Assembly: GCF_000471905.2 (NCBI RefSeq)
Contig: NW_006497600.1
Span: 1,461,827-1,525,826 of the forward strand
Direction of reading: 5' to 3'
DNA: 64,000 bases
From: Amborella trichopoda
Lineage: Eukaryota > Streptophyta > Magnoliopsida > Amborellales > Amborellaceae
Shown piece by piece: positions 49,690 to 62,067 of the stretch (within the stretch, counting starts at the first letter, position 1; each line of letters begins with the position of its first letter). A program made the position numbers and the translations under genes. The notes under the pieces were generated by a model, which did not search any database, was not told where the DNA came from, and saw only the letters and a program-made list of their open reading frames with translations.

Positions 49690-50059
49690 TGTTAAAAAAC
49701 TTGAGGGAAGAGATGGACCCACTATTAGGATTAGGGGCAGTGTCGTGAGACTATCGATCGTAAAGATCAAGCTTTTACTAAAACTGTTAGAACTTTGTAA
49801 ATTTTTGTGTATTTCTCCATGACCTGAAACCCTTCTTAAAGAGGGATGGAAGAGGTCGTTATCCAACGTTCGGCTTCCTCCTGAAATCTCTGAGAAAAAG
49901 TGACCTTGTAATCCTGGGAAGTGGGTGGTTACTTTATAGCCGTTAGATAACGGCTCATTCTCTCTCTAAGAAGCCTCCATTTTTAGTGATAAGCATTAAA
50001 ATATAAGAGAGATAAATATTACACGTTTAAGGGCCTATGGCCATACACACGTACCAACA
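49690..50059 (-). repeat. 3' LTR of the copia element
   Basis: On the minus strand it starts TGTTGGTACGTGTG and ends CTCAAGTTTTTTAACA. Preceded on that strand by the polypurine tract AAGTGGGAGA (50060-50069). Confidence 0.9.
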
Positions 50060-50447
50060 TCTCCCACTTGGTCATAAAGGACTGATGTATTGAAATATCA
50101 TAAAGCCTTTACCACTCAATGAATTTAACATTTATGTGCATATTTTTGTCATGAGGCTTTCATGCAAGTGTGGTTATACATCTCATAATAAAAAATATCA
50201 AAAATCATATCATGGTTTTTCACATTATGCGGTTTTTCCTCTCATGACCAAGACATCAAAAAATATCCCATTTGAGAATTCCTGACTTAAATATTTCTAA
50301 GTCTCATCAAAGCTACATGTTTTGATAATATTTTTACACTCAATCTCTTTGTTAAAGGGTCTGCAATTGTATTTGAAGATGGCAAATAACTTACAGTTAT
50401 TTCATTCTTTCTAATAATATCATAAATACAATGATAATCAATTTCAA

Positions 50448-50752
50448 TGTGCTAACCTTAGAACTATAAGCTTTATTTTTAATTGATGAACTAGCAGCCT
50501 GATTATCACAACAAATTTTAACAGGTCCGTCGGCTATATCTAGCTTCAAATCATTTACAAAGCATTTAATCTATACGGCATAAGATATAGCAATGCTACA
50601 AGCAATATACTCGGCTTCCATAGTATACCAAGCTACGCAACCTTATTTCTTACTAGACTAAGAAATACATCCACCTCCAAAGAGGAATACAATTCCTGAA
50701 GTTGATTTTTTATCATCTAGGTCTCCTGCAAAATCTGCATCAGAATACCCAG
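50448..50752 (-). pseudogene. Copia RNase H domain
   Basis: Minus-strand reading gives GYSDADFAGDLDDKKSTSG, then MEAEYIACSIA and DNQAASSSIKNKA, the canonical copia RNase H motifs (D, E and D active-site residues visible). Stops interrupt it (S*SSKK*GC). Confidence 0.85.
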
Positions 50753-51026
50753 TAACCTCTAAGTTGTTAACTTATAATTTTTAGTTTTCTGAATATATTT
50801 GAGTATCATTTTTACAGTTTGCCAATGAGCCATCCCATTATTACTCTGAAATCTACTTACAATACCATATGCATGACTCAAATCAGGTTTTGTACACAAC
50901 ATGATTTGTGCATCCTACAACTTGAACATATGAAATTCTTTCAATTTCAATTTTGTTGGACACATTTTTTTTGATAATTTCAAGCCTTTACAAATAGGTG
51001 TATCTATGGGCTTGCAATTTTCTATT

Positions 51027-51260
51027 TTAAATATCTTTAAAAACACTTTTTAAATAATTTTCTTGAGATAAACATAGAAGTCGTGAATTTCTATCTCTTG
51101 TTATCTTAATAGCCAATACATATGAGGCTTCTTCCATATCTTTTATCTCATAATGAGAACTTAGCCACGATTTGGTATGGTAAATCATACCAATATCATT
51201 ACCGGCTATCAAAATATCATCCACATATAGTGACAATATAACAAAATTGCTCCCACTGTT
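51027..51260 (-). pseudogene. Copia reverse transcriptase, catalytic part
   Basis: SLYVDDILIAGND contains the YVDD catalytic motif of copia reverse transcriptases, followed by FLSSHYEIKDM-like WLSSHYEIKDMEEASYVL and LSQENYLKSVFKDI. The frame upstream is broken. Confidence 0.9.
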
Positions 51261-52249
51261 CCAAACATATACACAATGGTCTAACCGGTTGGCTATGTAA
51301 TTAATTTCGGTTATTGCATTATGAAAAGTAAAGTACCATTGTTTAGAAAACTGTTTTAGACCATATAAAGATTTATTAAGTTTATATACTTTGTCTTCTT
51401 GGCATTTAATTACATATCTTTCTGGTTATTTCATGCATATGTCTTCTTTTAATTCTCCATTTAAGAAGTTGTTTTGACATCCATATGAAATAATTCTATA
51501 TTATAATATGAAATTTATGTAAGGATGATCCTAATAGATGAAAATTTGGCTATTGAAGAATAAATTTATACATAATCTATACCCTCTTTTTTGGTAAATC
51601 CTTTAGCTATCAACCTAACTTTATTTTTATCAGTGGATTTATTTGCATTAAGCTTTTTCTTTAGGACCCATTTGCAACCGATGACTTTTCTATCTTTAGG
51701 GAGGTCAACCAACTCTTAGACTTTATTTATTGTAATAGAATCAAGTTTATCATCCATGGATTGAGTCCATTCAGCTGAGTCATGTGAGCTAATACCTTCA
51801 CTGTAGCTTTGAAGTTCATCTATTGTATCATCATTCATTGAAGAGTAATTATCTTCATTCATAAATATATAAAATTCTTCTAAAGTCGTAAGTGGGGCTT
51901 TAGTTCTTTTAAGCCTATCTAGTATATTTGATTCAATTGAATAATTCTCAACAAATGCAGAGGGAGTCTGACAAACAGGGTCTTCCAGACGCTTATCTTT
52001 ATCAATTTCATGTAACTCAATAGGTTGATTTAAAATATTTTCATCATCTATATTTTATAAGAAATGAACATCGCGTATCTCTACTAATGATCTAGTATCA
52101 TAGTTATAGAATCTATACTTTTTAGAATTTTCTGAATAGCCTATGAAAGAGTATTTTATAGTTTTACTTAGTATTTTATTTATATTTTGTAGTGGTATAA
52201 GCACATGTGCCCATGAACCCAAAACTTTCAAGATAGTAAGGTTAGGTTT
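51261..52249 (-). pseudogene. Copia pol region between integrase and RT motif (degraded)
   Basis: Minus-strand AT-rich sequence with short pol-like pieces and many stops. It is expected to hold the integrase C-terminus and the RT N-terminal part. Confidence 0.5.
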
Positions 52250-52834
52250 CTAACCTGTCCATAATTCATATGGGGTCAAGTCTAAAGATTTAGTTGGAAT
52301 ACGATTAATGATATATATTGCAGTGTTGAGAGCCTCACCCCAAAAATGAGGTGATAAATTTGAATGGCTCATCATGGACTTAACCACGTCCATTAGAATT
52401 TTATTTCTCCTTTCAACTACACCATTTTGTTGTGGTGTATATGGTATAGTTGTTTGGTGAATTATATCATGCTCCTTACAAAATTCATAAAATATGACGA
52501 AGCAATATTCACATCTCCTATCTATTTGAAGAATTTTAATATGTCTACTTAACTGATTTTTTACCTCAGTTTTATATTCTTTAAATGGATCTAATGCATC
52601 TGATTAATTACTAATTAGGTATACATATCCATAACGTGAATAATCGTCTATAAATGTTATGAAATATTCAATACCTCTATGTATTTTCACATTTAATGGG
52701 CCACATATATCAAAGTGAACAAGACTAAGTAGTTCAATAGACATTTTCCCTGTAGGGAAAGGCTTATTAGTTAATTTACCAGAAATACATGGCTCGCATG
52801 TTTTGAACACAATTTTTTCTAAATTGGGGATCAA
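52250..52834 (-). pseudogene. Copia integrase
   Basis: Pre-integrase zinc-binding remnant CEPCISGKLTNKPFPTGK, then LVHFDICGPL with the first catalytic-type D, ITFIDDYSRYGYVYLI with the second, and, after frame breaks, QQNGVVERRNKILMDVVKSM with the E, followed by INRIPTKSL. Read on the minus strand, in the expected order before RT. Confidence 0.88.
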
Positions 52835-52859
52835 GCTTCATAATTTTTTCAATAGAAAT

Positions 52860-53542
52860 TGTTGTTGATAGTTATAAAAAAAATAAAAATAAAAAAATAA
52901 ATAAAAGTTTGCTGAAATTTTAGAGAGAAAGAAAAAGACATACATAATTGCTGAAAATTAGTTGGCTTGCACCTTTCTTTCTTCCATATTTTATTGCTGA
53001 AAATATGTGCATAATTTTATTGGATTATTGAAAATTGTTATGCACACAACAACTATTCCAGTAAAGGTTGTTATATCAATTGCATGCATTTTTTTTCGTG
53101 GCTTATAATTTAGGGATTTACTACATATTTTATTTGCATAATAATTGTCATTGCATTGCATAATTATCCTTTGCTTGGGTCTTTTTCAGTTAGAAAATTT
53201 CATGATCTTGATTTTGTGAATTCATTATTTTTATGATTAGGCAATACCATATTTTTGTTGAAAATATCAAAATATCATTTTAGACTCTCTCTCTTGTGCT
53301 AAAACATATTCATATATTTATGAATTTATTTTTATACAAGATTTGGCATAAAGTAGTTGTTGCCTTACTTTATTAATTTTTTGTTGCATCACAGTAGTGT
53401 GAACATAAACTGTTCGAGAATTTGTTTTTTGAGGTCTCAGCTCACTGAGAGTCGGCAATCCTATTGAGTTAACTAGCAGACAACCTTTTCTTAAACGCAA
53501 TTAATTTTTTTTTGAACTTTAGGTATTATCTAAAAATTTAAA
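52860..53542 (+). other. Inverted retrotransposon leader and breakpoint
   Basis: Plus-strand leader before the inverted gag. An A-rich stretch at 52868-52910 marks the left inversion breakpoint, where the integrase reading (minus) stops. Confidence 0.45.
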
Positions 53543-54480
53543 ATGGCATCTAGGCTAGTCATGTCAGAACTATCCAAACTTGAAAAACTCAATGAGACCA
53601 ATTTTTCTATGTGAAAAAGAAAAATTGGATATATTCCTTTTCAAGATAGGGTAGATTATGTCCTAAAAATTAAAATACCAGTTTTAGAGTCTAATGCCAA
53701 TGGTCAAGCCAGAAGGCGACTTGAAAAATGGTTAGAAGATGATAAAATAACTATGACCACTTGTTGAGCTTTATGAAAGATGATTTAATTAGAGTATTTG
53801 AGGATTACACTACAACTCAAAGTATGATGGGCGCCTTATCTGAAAAGTATGGGATCACTTTCTGAGACATATATACAATTGTTGCTAGAAAAATACAATT
53901 GTTGCAGAATGAAAAAAATAGACTCAGGGACCGAGTATGTCAATAAAATGGCAATGCTCGCAAAAGACCTTGCTGCAGTTGGGAATCCAGTCCCCAATCG
54001 CATGCAAATGTCATTTGTCCTTAACAGTCTCCCTCTATCTTGGGAGTCTGTTGTAATGATATTGAGCAATTAAGCACAAAGGATAACCATGTTAAATCTT
54101 CACATGCATATTAGTATTGAAGCTGAGAGAAAAATGAGAAAGAAGTCAAATGAATTCCACTTTGCCAAAAGTTCATCTTCTCAGATCCCCAATAGACAAT
54201 TCAATTATCAGAAAAATAATAGGTATAAGGGAAATGAGATAAATTTTTAAGATTAAAAGAATAAGGTTGAGACGACATGTTTTTATTGTAAGGAAATTGG
54301 GCACATCAAGTTTAATTGTCCTAAGATGAAAAATAAAAATAGGAACCAAAATAACAGCCTTGCCCAAAATAATCAAAATAAGAGAAATGACTTGATCTGC
54401 ATAGTTTTAGAATGAATAGTTGTCGATCATGACCTGAGAAATTGGTGGGTTGACTCAGCCTCCACTCGCCTCAAAAAAAA
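53543..54480 (+). pseudogene. Copia gag and start of protease, inverted relative to pol
   Basis: Plus strand: MASRLVMSELSKLEKLNETN at the start (ATG at 53543), VNKMAMLAKDLAAVGN and SFVLNSLPLSWESVV in the gag core, a CCHC zinc knuckle CFYCKEIGHIKFNC (54278-54319), then NWWVDSASTRL, the start of the protease. Interrupted by stops and frameshifts. In an intact element it would read on the minus strand like pol. The rest of the protease is absent. Confidence 0.85.
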
Positions 54481-55062
54481 AATATTAGTTACACAGTGGC
54501 ACAAAAAAAAAAAAATCCGCATTAAAAAAAAATGTTACCTGGATGATGAGCAAGAAATAAAGGCCAAGAGAGAATAAAGAATATGTGATTTGTTTCTCTC
54601 TACCTTTTGATAGAAATCTCCTATTTACGAAGTGCGTATATCAAAAATCAAAGTTCGTCTACTTTTGTTGCTTTAACAAAGTACGACTATTAACTTGCAA
54701 AAGGTATAATAATTTGAGAGAAAATAGCAACAGATTGATATCAAAGGATTTCAGCTAATTTTTACCACAATAAGATAAACCCAACAATGGAACAATTATC
54801 TTAGAGATAATAACGAATGAATAATAAATTGACTCACGGCTTATGAATCAACTTTATCAGAGATGACAAATTTCAACAGAGTAAATAGAGAATTGATAAA
54901 TTTTTGTTTTTAAGAGAGATATTGTTCAATAAAATACAAACTCACAGGAAACCAATAATCAATTTCGATCCTAAGACTTGTGGGTTATGAGCAAGAATAA
55001 AAAAAACAAAAGAATAATGGAATATGGGAACGGTAAGTTACGAGCCCACTACGCTTTCACAA
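54481..55062 (-). other. Copia leader next to the primer-binding site
   Basis: Between the A-rich right breakpoint (54470-54530) and the primer-binding site. No coding similarity. It should be the original untranslated leader of the minus-strand element. Confidence 0.45.
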
Positions 55063-55078
55063 CCCGCTCTAATACCAA
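55063..55078 (-). other. Primer-binding site (initiator tRNA-Met type)
   Basis: The minus strand reads TGGTATTAGAGCGGG directly inside the right LTR, one mismatch from the usual TGGTATCAGAGC. This fixes the element's orientation. Confidence 0.8.
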
Positions 55079-55450
55079 TGTTGAAAAACTTGAGCGAAGA
55101 GATGGACCCACTCCTAGGATTAGAGGCAGTGTCGTGAGACTATTAATTGCAAAGATCAGGCTTCTACCAGAATTGTGAGAACTCTGTAAATTTTTTTGTA
55201 CCTCTCTATGGCCATGAAACCCTTTTTAAAGAGGGATAGAAGAGACCGTTCTCTAACGTTCGACTTCCTCCTAAAATCTCTGAAAAAATGTGGCTCTGTA
55301 ATATTGGGAAGTGGGTGGTTACTTTCTAACCGTTAGATAATGACACTTTCTCTCTCCAAGAAGCTTCATTTCTTTAGTGATAAGCATTATATTATAAGAG
55401 AGAGAAACATTGCACGTTTAAAGGCCCCATGACCACACACAGTACCAACA
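55079..55450 (-). repeat. 5' LTR of the copia element
   Basis: Colinear with 49690-50059, with many scattered substitutions, so the insertion is not recent. Ends TGTT and AACA as in the partner. Confidence 0.9.
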
Positions 55451-55479
55451 TCCATTAGGTTTTGTGAAGCCGACGACCT

Positions 55480-55680
55480 CTTCCTTATTATTTCTTCTCT
55501 CTATAAACCCTAATGGCTATGAGCTCAGCCCTATTTTCTTATCTTCATTCTTCTCTCTCTAAACCATAAACACAGATATGTGAAACCCACCCTAGTGGCT
55601 ATGAGCCCAGCCCTATTTTCTTTCTTATTCACTCTCTAAACCGCTAACACATAGATGCGAAACCCAAATTTCTACGCACC
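55480..55680. repeat. Pyrimidine-rich tandem duplication
   Basis: GGCTATGAGC(T/C)CAGCCCTAT with following TTTTCTT and CTCTCTAAACC(A/G) blocks occurs twice about 90 bp apart. Confidence 0.65.
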
Positions 55681-55823
55681 TTTTTTCAATTAAAAAATTT
55701 ATAAAACTTTAACTATAGTTATGGAGTGACCATAGTCACCATCCTATAGTTAAATCATTCTAATGAGAAAACAAAAATCGTGTATATTTTTGGGTACCTG
55801 TTAAGTATTTAAGTATGGGAAAA

Positions 55824-56206
55824 ATTTATATAAGGTTGCAACCTTAAAATGTAGAATTACATATGCACCTAAAAAATCCATCCGCGAAGGTTGTTTCAAT
55901 GTTGAAAAACCCTCTCATTGATCATCTTGACATCGAGATGTATGAATATGACGAAAAAAAAGATTTCGAGTCCCATAAATAGTGCATCTTGCAACACATT
56001 GTCCAGACCGTCCATTTTCAAGATTTTCATATGTCGATATTTCTACTTGATTTTAACCATTTTTTGGATTTTTAAATTTTATAATTAGACATGAAAATAT
56101 TTTTTCAGATAATCATAACAATGTTTACACCAAAATTACATGTTATAATAAAATATGGAGGTGTACCTTAATTGGATTGTTTAAGGTTGCAAACTGATAG
56201 AAACCA
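55824..56206. mobile_element. MITE with TTGCAACCTTAAA inverted ends
   Basis: The left end TATAAGGTTGCAACCTTAAA and the right end read inward (TTTGCAACCTTAAACAATCC) are inverted over about 45 bp. Internal TTTCAAGATTTT-like blocks recur in 58840-59075, a second copy. Target duplications were not resolved. Confidence 0.5.
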
Positions 56207-56210
56207 CACC

Positions 56211-56301
56211 TTTTAATTATTTAATGAATAAATTTATATAGTATATTTGTCACCATACCATAGTTAAAATATTTAATGAATAAATTTATATAGTATATTT
56301 G
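56211..56301. repeat. Short direct repeat, period about 52 bp
   Basis: ATTTAATGAATAAATTTATA followed by TAGTATATTTGT occurs twice in succession. Confidence 0.8.
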
Positions 56302-58839
56302 TTTTTGGTATGCAATAAGTAGGTGTGATGTTTCTTGAAGTATTCAATGACTAGATTTATATGGTACATTTTTTTTTTTTGTATATAGTAGTTAATTATG
56401 TATTTAATATTGGATGATTGGATGAGAGTCACGAGGCATCTAAATTAATTGGCTTAATTATGTTAGTCTAGTAAAGTTTTTATGGATGAATTAGTTATTG
56501 ATGGCTTTGACATTAACTTTTATTTTTTAGAATTTCAAAATTTCTAATATTATAAATTTATCCGATTATTTTACTCCGATTATTTTACTCCGATTTTTTG
56601 AGCCTAATTTGCTATATTAACGATATCTTTATATGAAGTATTTTTGTCAATCCGTATTTTTTAATCGATTTTTTCATTTGACTTTTTAAAATAAAAACGA
56701 TTTGTTTCCGATTTTATGGTGAGCCGATTTATTGATAGCCCCCAACTTGCTAACTATGCTTAAGAGTATACTTTACTTTTACTCCCTCAGGTAGAAGAAG
56801 AACTGGATGATTTTTTAGAATATAAAAATGGGGGAATAATTTAAGAATTTCTAGATGATTATACTCAACGAAATTTGAAATTTGAGTTTTTCAACACTTA
56901 TATCTCATTATTTAAAAATTGAATGGTCTCTATCCTATCTCAAGACAGTATGTTTTCCCATGCATAGACGCTACAATTAGGATTTCTTCTTTGTTACTGT
57001 TAACTTGTGGGTTGAAGAGGTTACATCCCAAATTTTGGAGTCTTAAAATTAATTCTTGGTGGGTTTTACCGAGTTAGTCCATTGATACTATATTCCCACA
57101 AGGAGTGTAGTATCTTTTGCCTTTGGTTGAAATATTAGACCACGTCATTTCAAATAAAGCATAAAGATATTCTACTCTTTGAGGAGTAGAAAGGTCATTT
57201 GCTCTTTCAAGTAAAATCCCTCCTCTTATTAATTTTAGAGAAAGTGTAAAATGAGACCATTTATCTTTGGTACAAAGCAGTTACATAAGAAAAAATATTA
57301 TTTGTACCCTCTATGCTTGAAAAATATAATATCTCGAGATTGAATAAAGACCACCTATATTTTATAAAGTAGATGGTGAGATTTAAGTGTTAGAAAACTC
57401 AAATTTCAAAATTCATTTTTAGAAAAATCATCTAGTGATTCTTACATAGTTCCTAAAATTTTATATTGAAAAAACCCTTCCAGGTAGGTCTTATGGTTAA
57501 TGAAGTAGAAATAAACTATGCTACCGAGCATAAAAAAACACCTCATAATCACCCCGAGGTCACTAGAACTTAATTTTTTGATGAAATATAGATTTGACCC
57601 ACAGCAACTCAAATGCGCCAGACTGGGTGACTCAAGCTCTAAACCCGAGGAATTCCGAGCCCGAGTCCATGATTTTAACGACAAGTTATAGCATGGATGC
57701 TATAACCTCTAAAGCTTAAACCTAATTCCTCCAAATTATTTAGTTTTATCTTGGAACTACTATGTACAGGTATCGTTTTTTTTTAGTACAGTATTGGGTA
57801 CTCATCCCCAACATCCGGTCTGTGCTGCGCTCGTCTTAGAGTGATTTGAATGAGTAGTTATCATCACTTAACATGAGGGCCACTTTATCGATAAGTTTGT
57901 CAATTGCACCAAGCTGGCCCCGAGCCTCTTAGTGGGATTTGATTCCAACCTCCTACTTGGAAATGACCAAACATCCTAACCGCAAACCGCAAACGGGAAC
58001 AGCTCAACGACACCTCAGGAAGTCACTCATCATAGTACTACTTTTGCCCTAGCATGCTAATTTTAAAGTTCTATTGAGATCCAATATTGGTGATGGCGTG
58101 ACATTTGGGCCCTACTCGATGTTTCCTATGATTCCACAATTGTCATTGTGGGATAATCAGCTAAGTTGAATAAGCTTAGCCAAGTTACTTTGATTGATGG
58201 CTACCATGTGGTCATGAGCTTGACCCAATTCACTTCAACTTTTTTCAGCAACCTTTGTGGGATGTTGCTTTAGGCAGCCCCGTCAACTAGTAATTGAGCT
58301 TTTATAACAAGAATGGTACAAGCCTAGTTGGGCAGGCTGGCAGGTACCACTTTATGTTGCATTGAGTTTTATTTCTACCACGGGTAAGGGACCACTTCCC
58401 TATAAAGAACAAAATAAATATTAAAAGATAAAATGAAAATAAAAAATTATATGTGATCATTGCAAAAGAAAAGTAAAATTGCTGGAGGTAATAACAAAAA
58501 GCAATGCAACTTTCTATCTAAAAAAGTACAAAACGTCGTTAAGCTTTCCATGCATGAGCACAAATAGTGTTGGGAAAGGGGCCCAGGTCATGGTGGTAGC
58601 ACCCCACACCCAAGATTACATTGTGGTTTTCATTCCCACCACTGACACTACCCTAGTAATATCTTCAAGAAGTACCCAAAAAAAAAAAGCACAAAATGGT
58701 GTTCTTTTTCATTTATATGTAAAATTTTGACAACATTTCTACAAATGTAACTTTGATATTTGTATTTTTCAATCATCAAATAAGATGTAAATTATTCCTA
58801 GGATTCTTGTATTTTTTATTTTCTCATTTAAAGGGAGTT
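56302..58839. other. Intergenic, no gene
   Basis: AT-rich. No recognisable coding region or RNA gene. The stretch 57780-58340 is GC-richer and may be an undefined old repeat. Confidence 0.5.
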
Positions 58840-59075
58840 CATGGCCAAAAATTTGTGCATATTATCTGGACTATCCAATTTCAAGATTTTCGAGTATTTA
58901 TAGATCTGTTTGGTTTGTAATATATTTGAAACTTTAAATGTCATATTCAAGGGTTCAAATATTTTCAAAGCATTGTAGGGGTTTTTCGGCTTGAAAATTG
59001 CATCTTTTGCCCATACTCAGAGTTGCATTTACTTTGATTATTTAAGGTTGACATCTCATATAAACCTTAAGCCTA
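58840..59075. mobile_element. Partial copy of the CAACCTTAAA MITE family
   Basis: Shares TGGACTATCC-type, TTTCAAGATTTTC and end blocks with the element at 55824-56206. The right end reads GATTATTTAAGGTTGACATC. The left end was not found. Confidence 0.4.
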
Positions 59076-59228
59076 TATCTTATTTACATCCATTGTCTTT
59101 GAGGTTGAGAGAACAAATTTTCAGAATCTGAATCCTCCGTCCATACCCAAGATGGATGGTGTTAGGAAGGGGTGGTGGACACTTGCAGCTGGGGATACAC
59201 CCCTAACCTCACCTTTTTAAGAAGGGGT

Positions 59229-59595
59229 GAGGTTTGTACAAGGTATCAACCTTAAACAATCACGATAAGGTGCATCTCAAAATATCATTATAAGATTTAG
59301 GTGTTGAAATTCTTATGATCGCCCTAATATGTATCTTTCACCCCTATTGTGAAATTGAAAGCTCAAATAATGGTGTAGATCTAGCAAATCTATGACCACT
59401 TAAATATTTGACAATTGATGGTCTAAATACTATTATTAATGCTTTAAATTCAAATTTTCTTTCATATTCATCTACATCGAATTGGTGATAATCAATTGGA
59501 TGGTTTTCTGACTTTCTCATGACGAAATGACCTTTTCCGATGGGTTTTGAGGTGCACCTTACTTGTACAATTGATTGACACTTTATATAGACCTC
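59229..59595. mobile_element. Third CAACCTTAAA-family MITE
   Basis: Left end GAGGTTTGTACAAGGTATCA then AACCTTAAACAATC and AAGGTGCATCTCAAA. The right end, read inward, is GAGGTCTATATAAAGTGTCA then AAGTAAGGTGCACCTCAAA, giving roughly 50-bp inverted ends. Noncoding inside. Confidence 0.5.
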
Positions 59596-60162
59596 TTCCT
59601 TTTAATAATGCGCCTTTTATCGTGTTATCACCAATAACCACCATCCAACATTGGCAGTAGATGGTGGAGACTTCATGTTGAATGTAGTACGATGATTATT
59701 CCTTGTTAAAAGCATTAAATATTCCATCTGGTTTGAGAGAGAGAATCATCCCCGTCTAATCAATTAATTGGACGATCGAGATAGCATCAGATGTACAATT
59801 GATATCACATGGTGGGCCCCATTTTCTTTCCATCACGATTCTAACCGTGGATTGGACAATGATAGCCCTCATGTTCTAAAGATTAAATGGTTATTTTATT
59901 TTATTATGGTGGGATTGTATAATATGCGGCCATTTATCATGGCTACAAGGATGTCACAGTTATATCCAGCCATTAGATGTAAAATTGGATGGCTTGGGGT
60001 GTATCACAGAGTTTGAGAAATATTTTTTTGAACTTTGAGTTCAATGACACTTTTACAACTACCTGATTTGAAATCCGACGAACAAGAGTGATTGTGACCT
60101 CCTTATATCAGAAGTAAATGGTCTCTTGTATACTTTTTTTTTTTTTTTAAGTTCATGTTGAG

Positions 60163-60370
60163 GAAGTTCATCGTCATCATCATCAAAGCCTTTTTCCAAC
60201 CAATTGGGGTCGGCTATACGAATTTCAGTCCGCTATTCTGCTCTATTAATAGTCACACCCTCAGTGAAGTCATAAGTCCCCATATCTTTTCTCACTACTT
60301 CTAACCATGCCATTTTAGGTCAAACCATTGCCATTTTGTAGCCTTCCACTTGAACTACCCATAAATTATC
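60163..60370 (-). mobile_element. RTE-type LINE 3' fragment
   Basis: CATCGTCATCATCATCAAAG, CCAATTGGGGTCGGCTATAC and CCGCTATTCTGCTCTATTAA match the RTE 3' ends elsewhere in the window, minus orientation. Target duplications are unclear. Confidence 0.65.
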
Positions 60371-60739
60371 CTGGATGGGTTTTACTTAAGTGTGACAATA
60401 GGTTGGGACAGCGTGGCCGGGATATTAAATTTGGCCCAAGATTTGGGCAAAAGACCTAAATTTTGCTTCTGTTGTCGGCATTGCGCCCTATCTAAGCTAA
60501 ATGATCATGACCAACCCAACCCATCTCGTATATTTTTACAAACAACAAGGAAAGGTGCTAGGCTTGATCCTATTAACAAAACATTGCCATTATAGACTGA
60601 ACCGTGCTAGACTTTGCAAGTTAGCCCAAGAGTAAAACCAAATTCGAGCCATGACCTTTGGCTCAAGCTGGGCTCATACTAGTCTAGACTTGACTCGTGC
60701 CCCGCCAGTTGCCACCCTCATTTTTTTTTTCAGATGGAC

Positions 60740-61080
60740 TAATTGTTGGATGTGCCCCCAAGGGTAGGCCTGGCAATGGCCCAGGCTTGCCATGGCCCTG
60801 GACCCAACCCCAATAGGGCCAACAAATATACCCGGTTTGGCCCTAGCCCTATTAAGGCCGGGCCTGGTCAGCCCAAAAGAAAGAAAAAAAAGAGAGAGTG
60901 AGAGAGTGAGTCGGCCTAGGCCAAACTTGACCGCCCTTGGCCCAAGCCAGAGCTAGGCCATTATGTGGTGGCCCGCCCCCTCAAGCTACTTTTTGTAATC
61001 TAGGGCCTATTTTTTTTTTTAGAGCCAGGCCCATTGTAAGGCCTACTTTTTTTTAAGAGACAAGTCCATTGCAAGCCCTA
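60740..61080. other. GC-rich repeat patch with GGCC words
   Basis: Dense GGCCTGG, GGCCCAGG and CTAGGCC words suggest the end of an old hAT-like element (compare 62068-62569), but ends were not found. A (GA)n run occurs near 60890. Confidence 0.35.
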
Positions 61081-61119
61081 TGGAATGTTGAATGTAGCTA
61101 TAACAGAATACCCACATAT

Positions 61120-61975
61120 ACCCACATTCTTTAGTGTTTTATATATACCCACTTTCCAGATCTCTTTTCGATAGTAAACTCTCTGGCGGCAAAAATTTCA
61201 GATTTATTATGTCGTTCACTTTTGGGTGCAGTGCCTCCATATGGAATGTTGAATGTAGCTGTAACAGAATGTCGGGCCAAGCTATTTCACAATTTCGAAA
61301 TTTATTATCTATCCTTCAAGTTGTTTATATCTCGCCTACAGGTGAAGACAAGGTTATATGGGAAAGTGAAAGTGACGGGTCTTTTCTGTTAAATCTACCT
61401 ATCAACTACTTTTCTATGAACATATAAGGTGGTCCAATGAGAATCTTTTTGCAAGCTGGAAATGGCCTATCCCTATGAAGATTAAGGCTTTCCATTGGAT
61501 TACCTTACAACAAAAATGTCTTACTATAGACAATCTTCGAAAGAGGAGGAAAATCATCATAATATGTGTCTCATGTGCAAGAACGATGACGAAAATTATT
61601 GCCACCTTTTCTTGCATTGCTCATTTGAAGATGATAATTTCAGCCTTTTGGGTATCACTCTTATCATGTCAGATGAGTTATTAATCATCTCAGCTTCCCA
61701 TCTTTGCCCAAAACAGGAACTATTATTTGGAATATCTTCAGAAGTGCTATTTTATGGCAGATCTGGCTAGAGCGTAACAAACACACTTTTGATAGGAGGT
61801 ATTTGGATCTTACTAGCATTAAAGATAAAATTTTGCCCACCTTATGAGACTGGCTCTCTATTACTGTTGATGGGAGAGGAATTTCAATAGTAGATATCTT
61901 TGTTAATTTAAACCTCCTAGCCTTCTCTTATGTTCCAAAATACTACCCATCTTTCACTTGAACCCCTCCTCCTGA
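61120..61975 (+). pseudogene. LINE ORF2 C-terminal fragment
   Basis: Pieces in shifting frames: VIWESESDGSF, WPIPMKIKAFHWITLQQK, the zinc-binding block CLMCKNDDENYCHLFLHC, and IWLERNKHTFDRR, typical of the C-terminus of plant non-LTR retrotransposons after the RT. It ends in a stop near 61960, then AATAAAAG and an (ACAAA)n tail at 62000-62022. The 28-bp block TGGAATGTTGAATGTAGCT(A/G)TAACAGAA occurs at 61081 and 61241, an unexplained short duplication. Confidence 0.7.
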
Positions 61976-62067
61976 ATAAAAGCCTATGAACATTGTCAAA
62001 ACAAAACAAAACAAAACAAAAGTTCAGCCCTACATAGGGGAACATGCAATTTTAGATTTGTTATATT

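Larger units (their letters stand above)
49690..55450 (-). mobile_element. Ty1/copia LTR retrotransposon, full length but rearranged
   Basis: Two direct repeats of about 370 bp (49690-50059 and 55079-55450), each beginning TGTT(A/G)AAAAACTTGAG and ending TACCAACA on the plus strand, are bounded by the 5-bp duplication TCCAT (49685-49689 and 55451-55455). Minus orientation is shown by the primer-binding site next to the right LTR, the polypurine tract AAGTGGGAGA next to the left LTR, and integrase, RT and RNase H read on the minus strand. The gag region (53543-54480) reads on the plus strand, so it is inverted. Many stops: not autonomous. Confidence 0.92.

Noticed and set aside
53543..54480. 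Separate active gag gene on the plus strand
   Set aside because: Several stops and frameshifts, no own LTRs, and its position between the LTRs of the minus-strand element show that it is an inverted internal piece.
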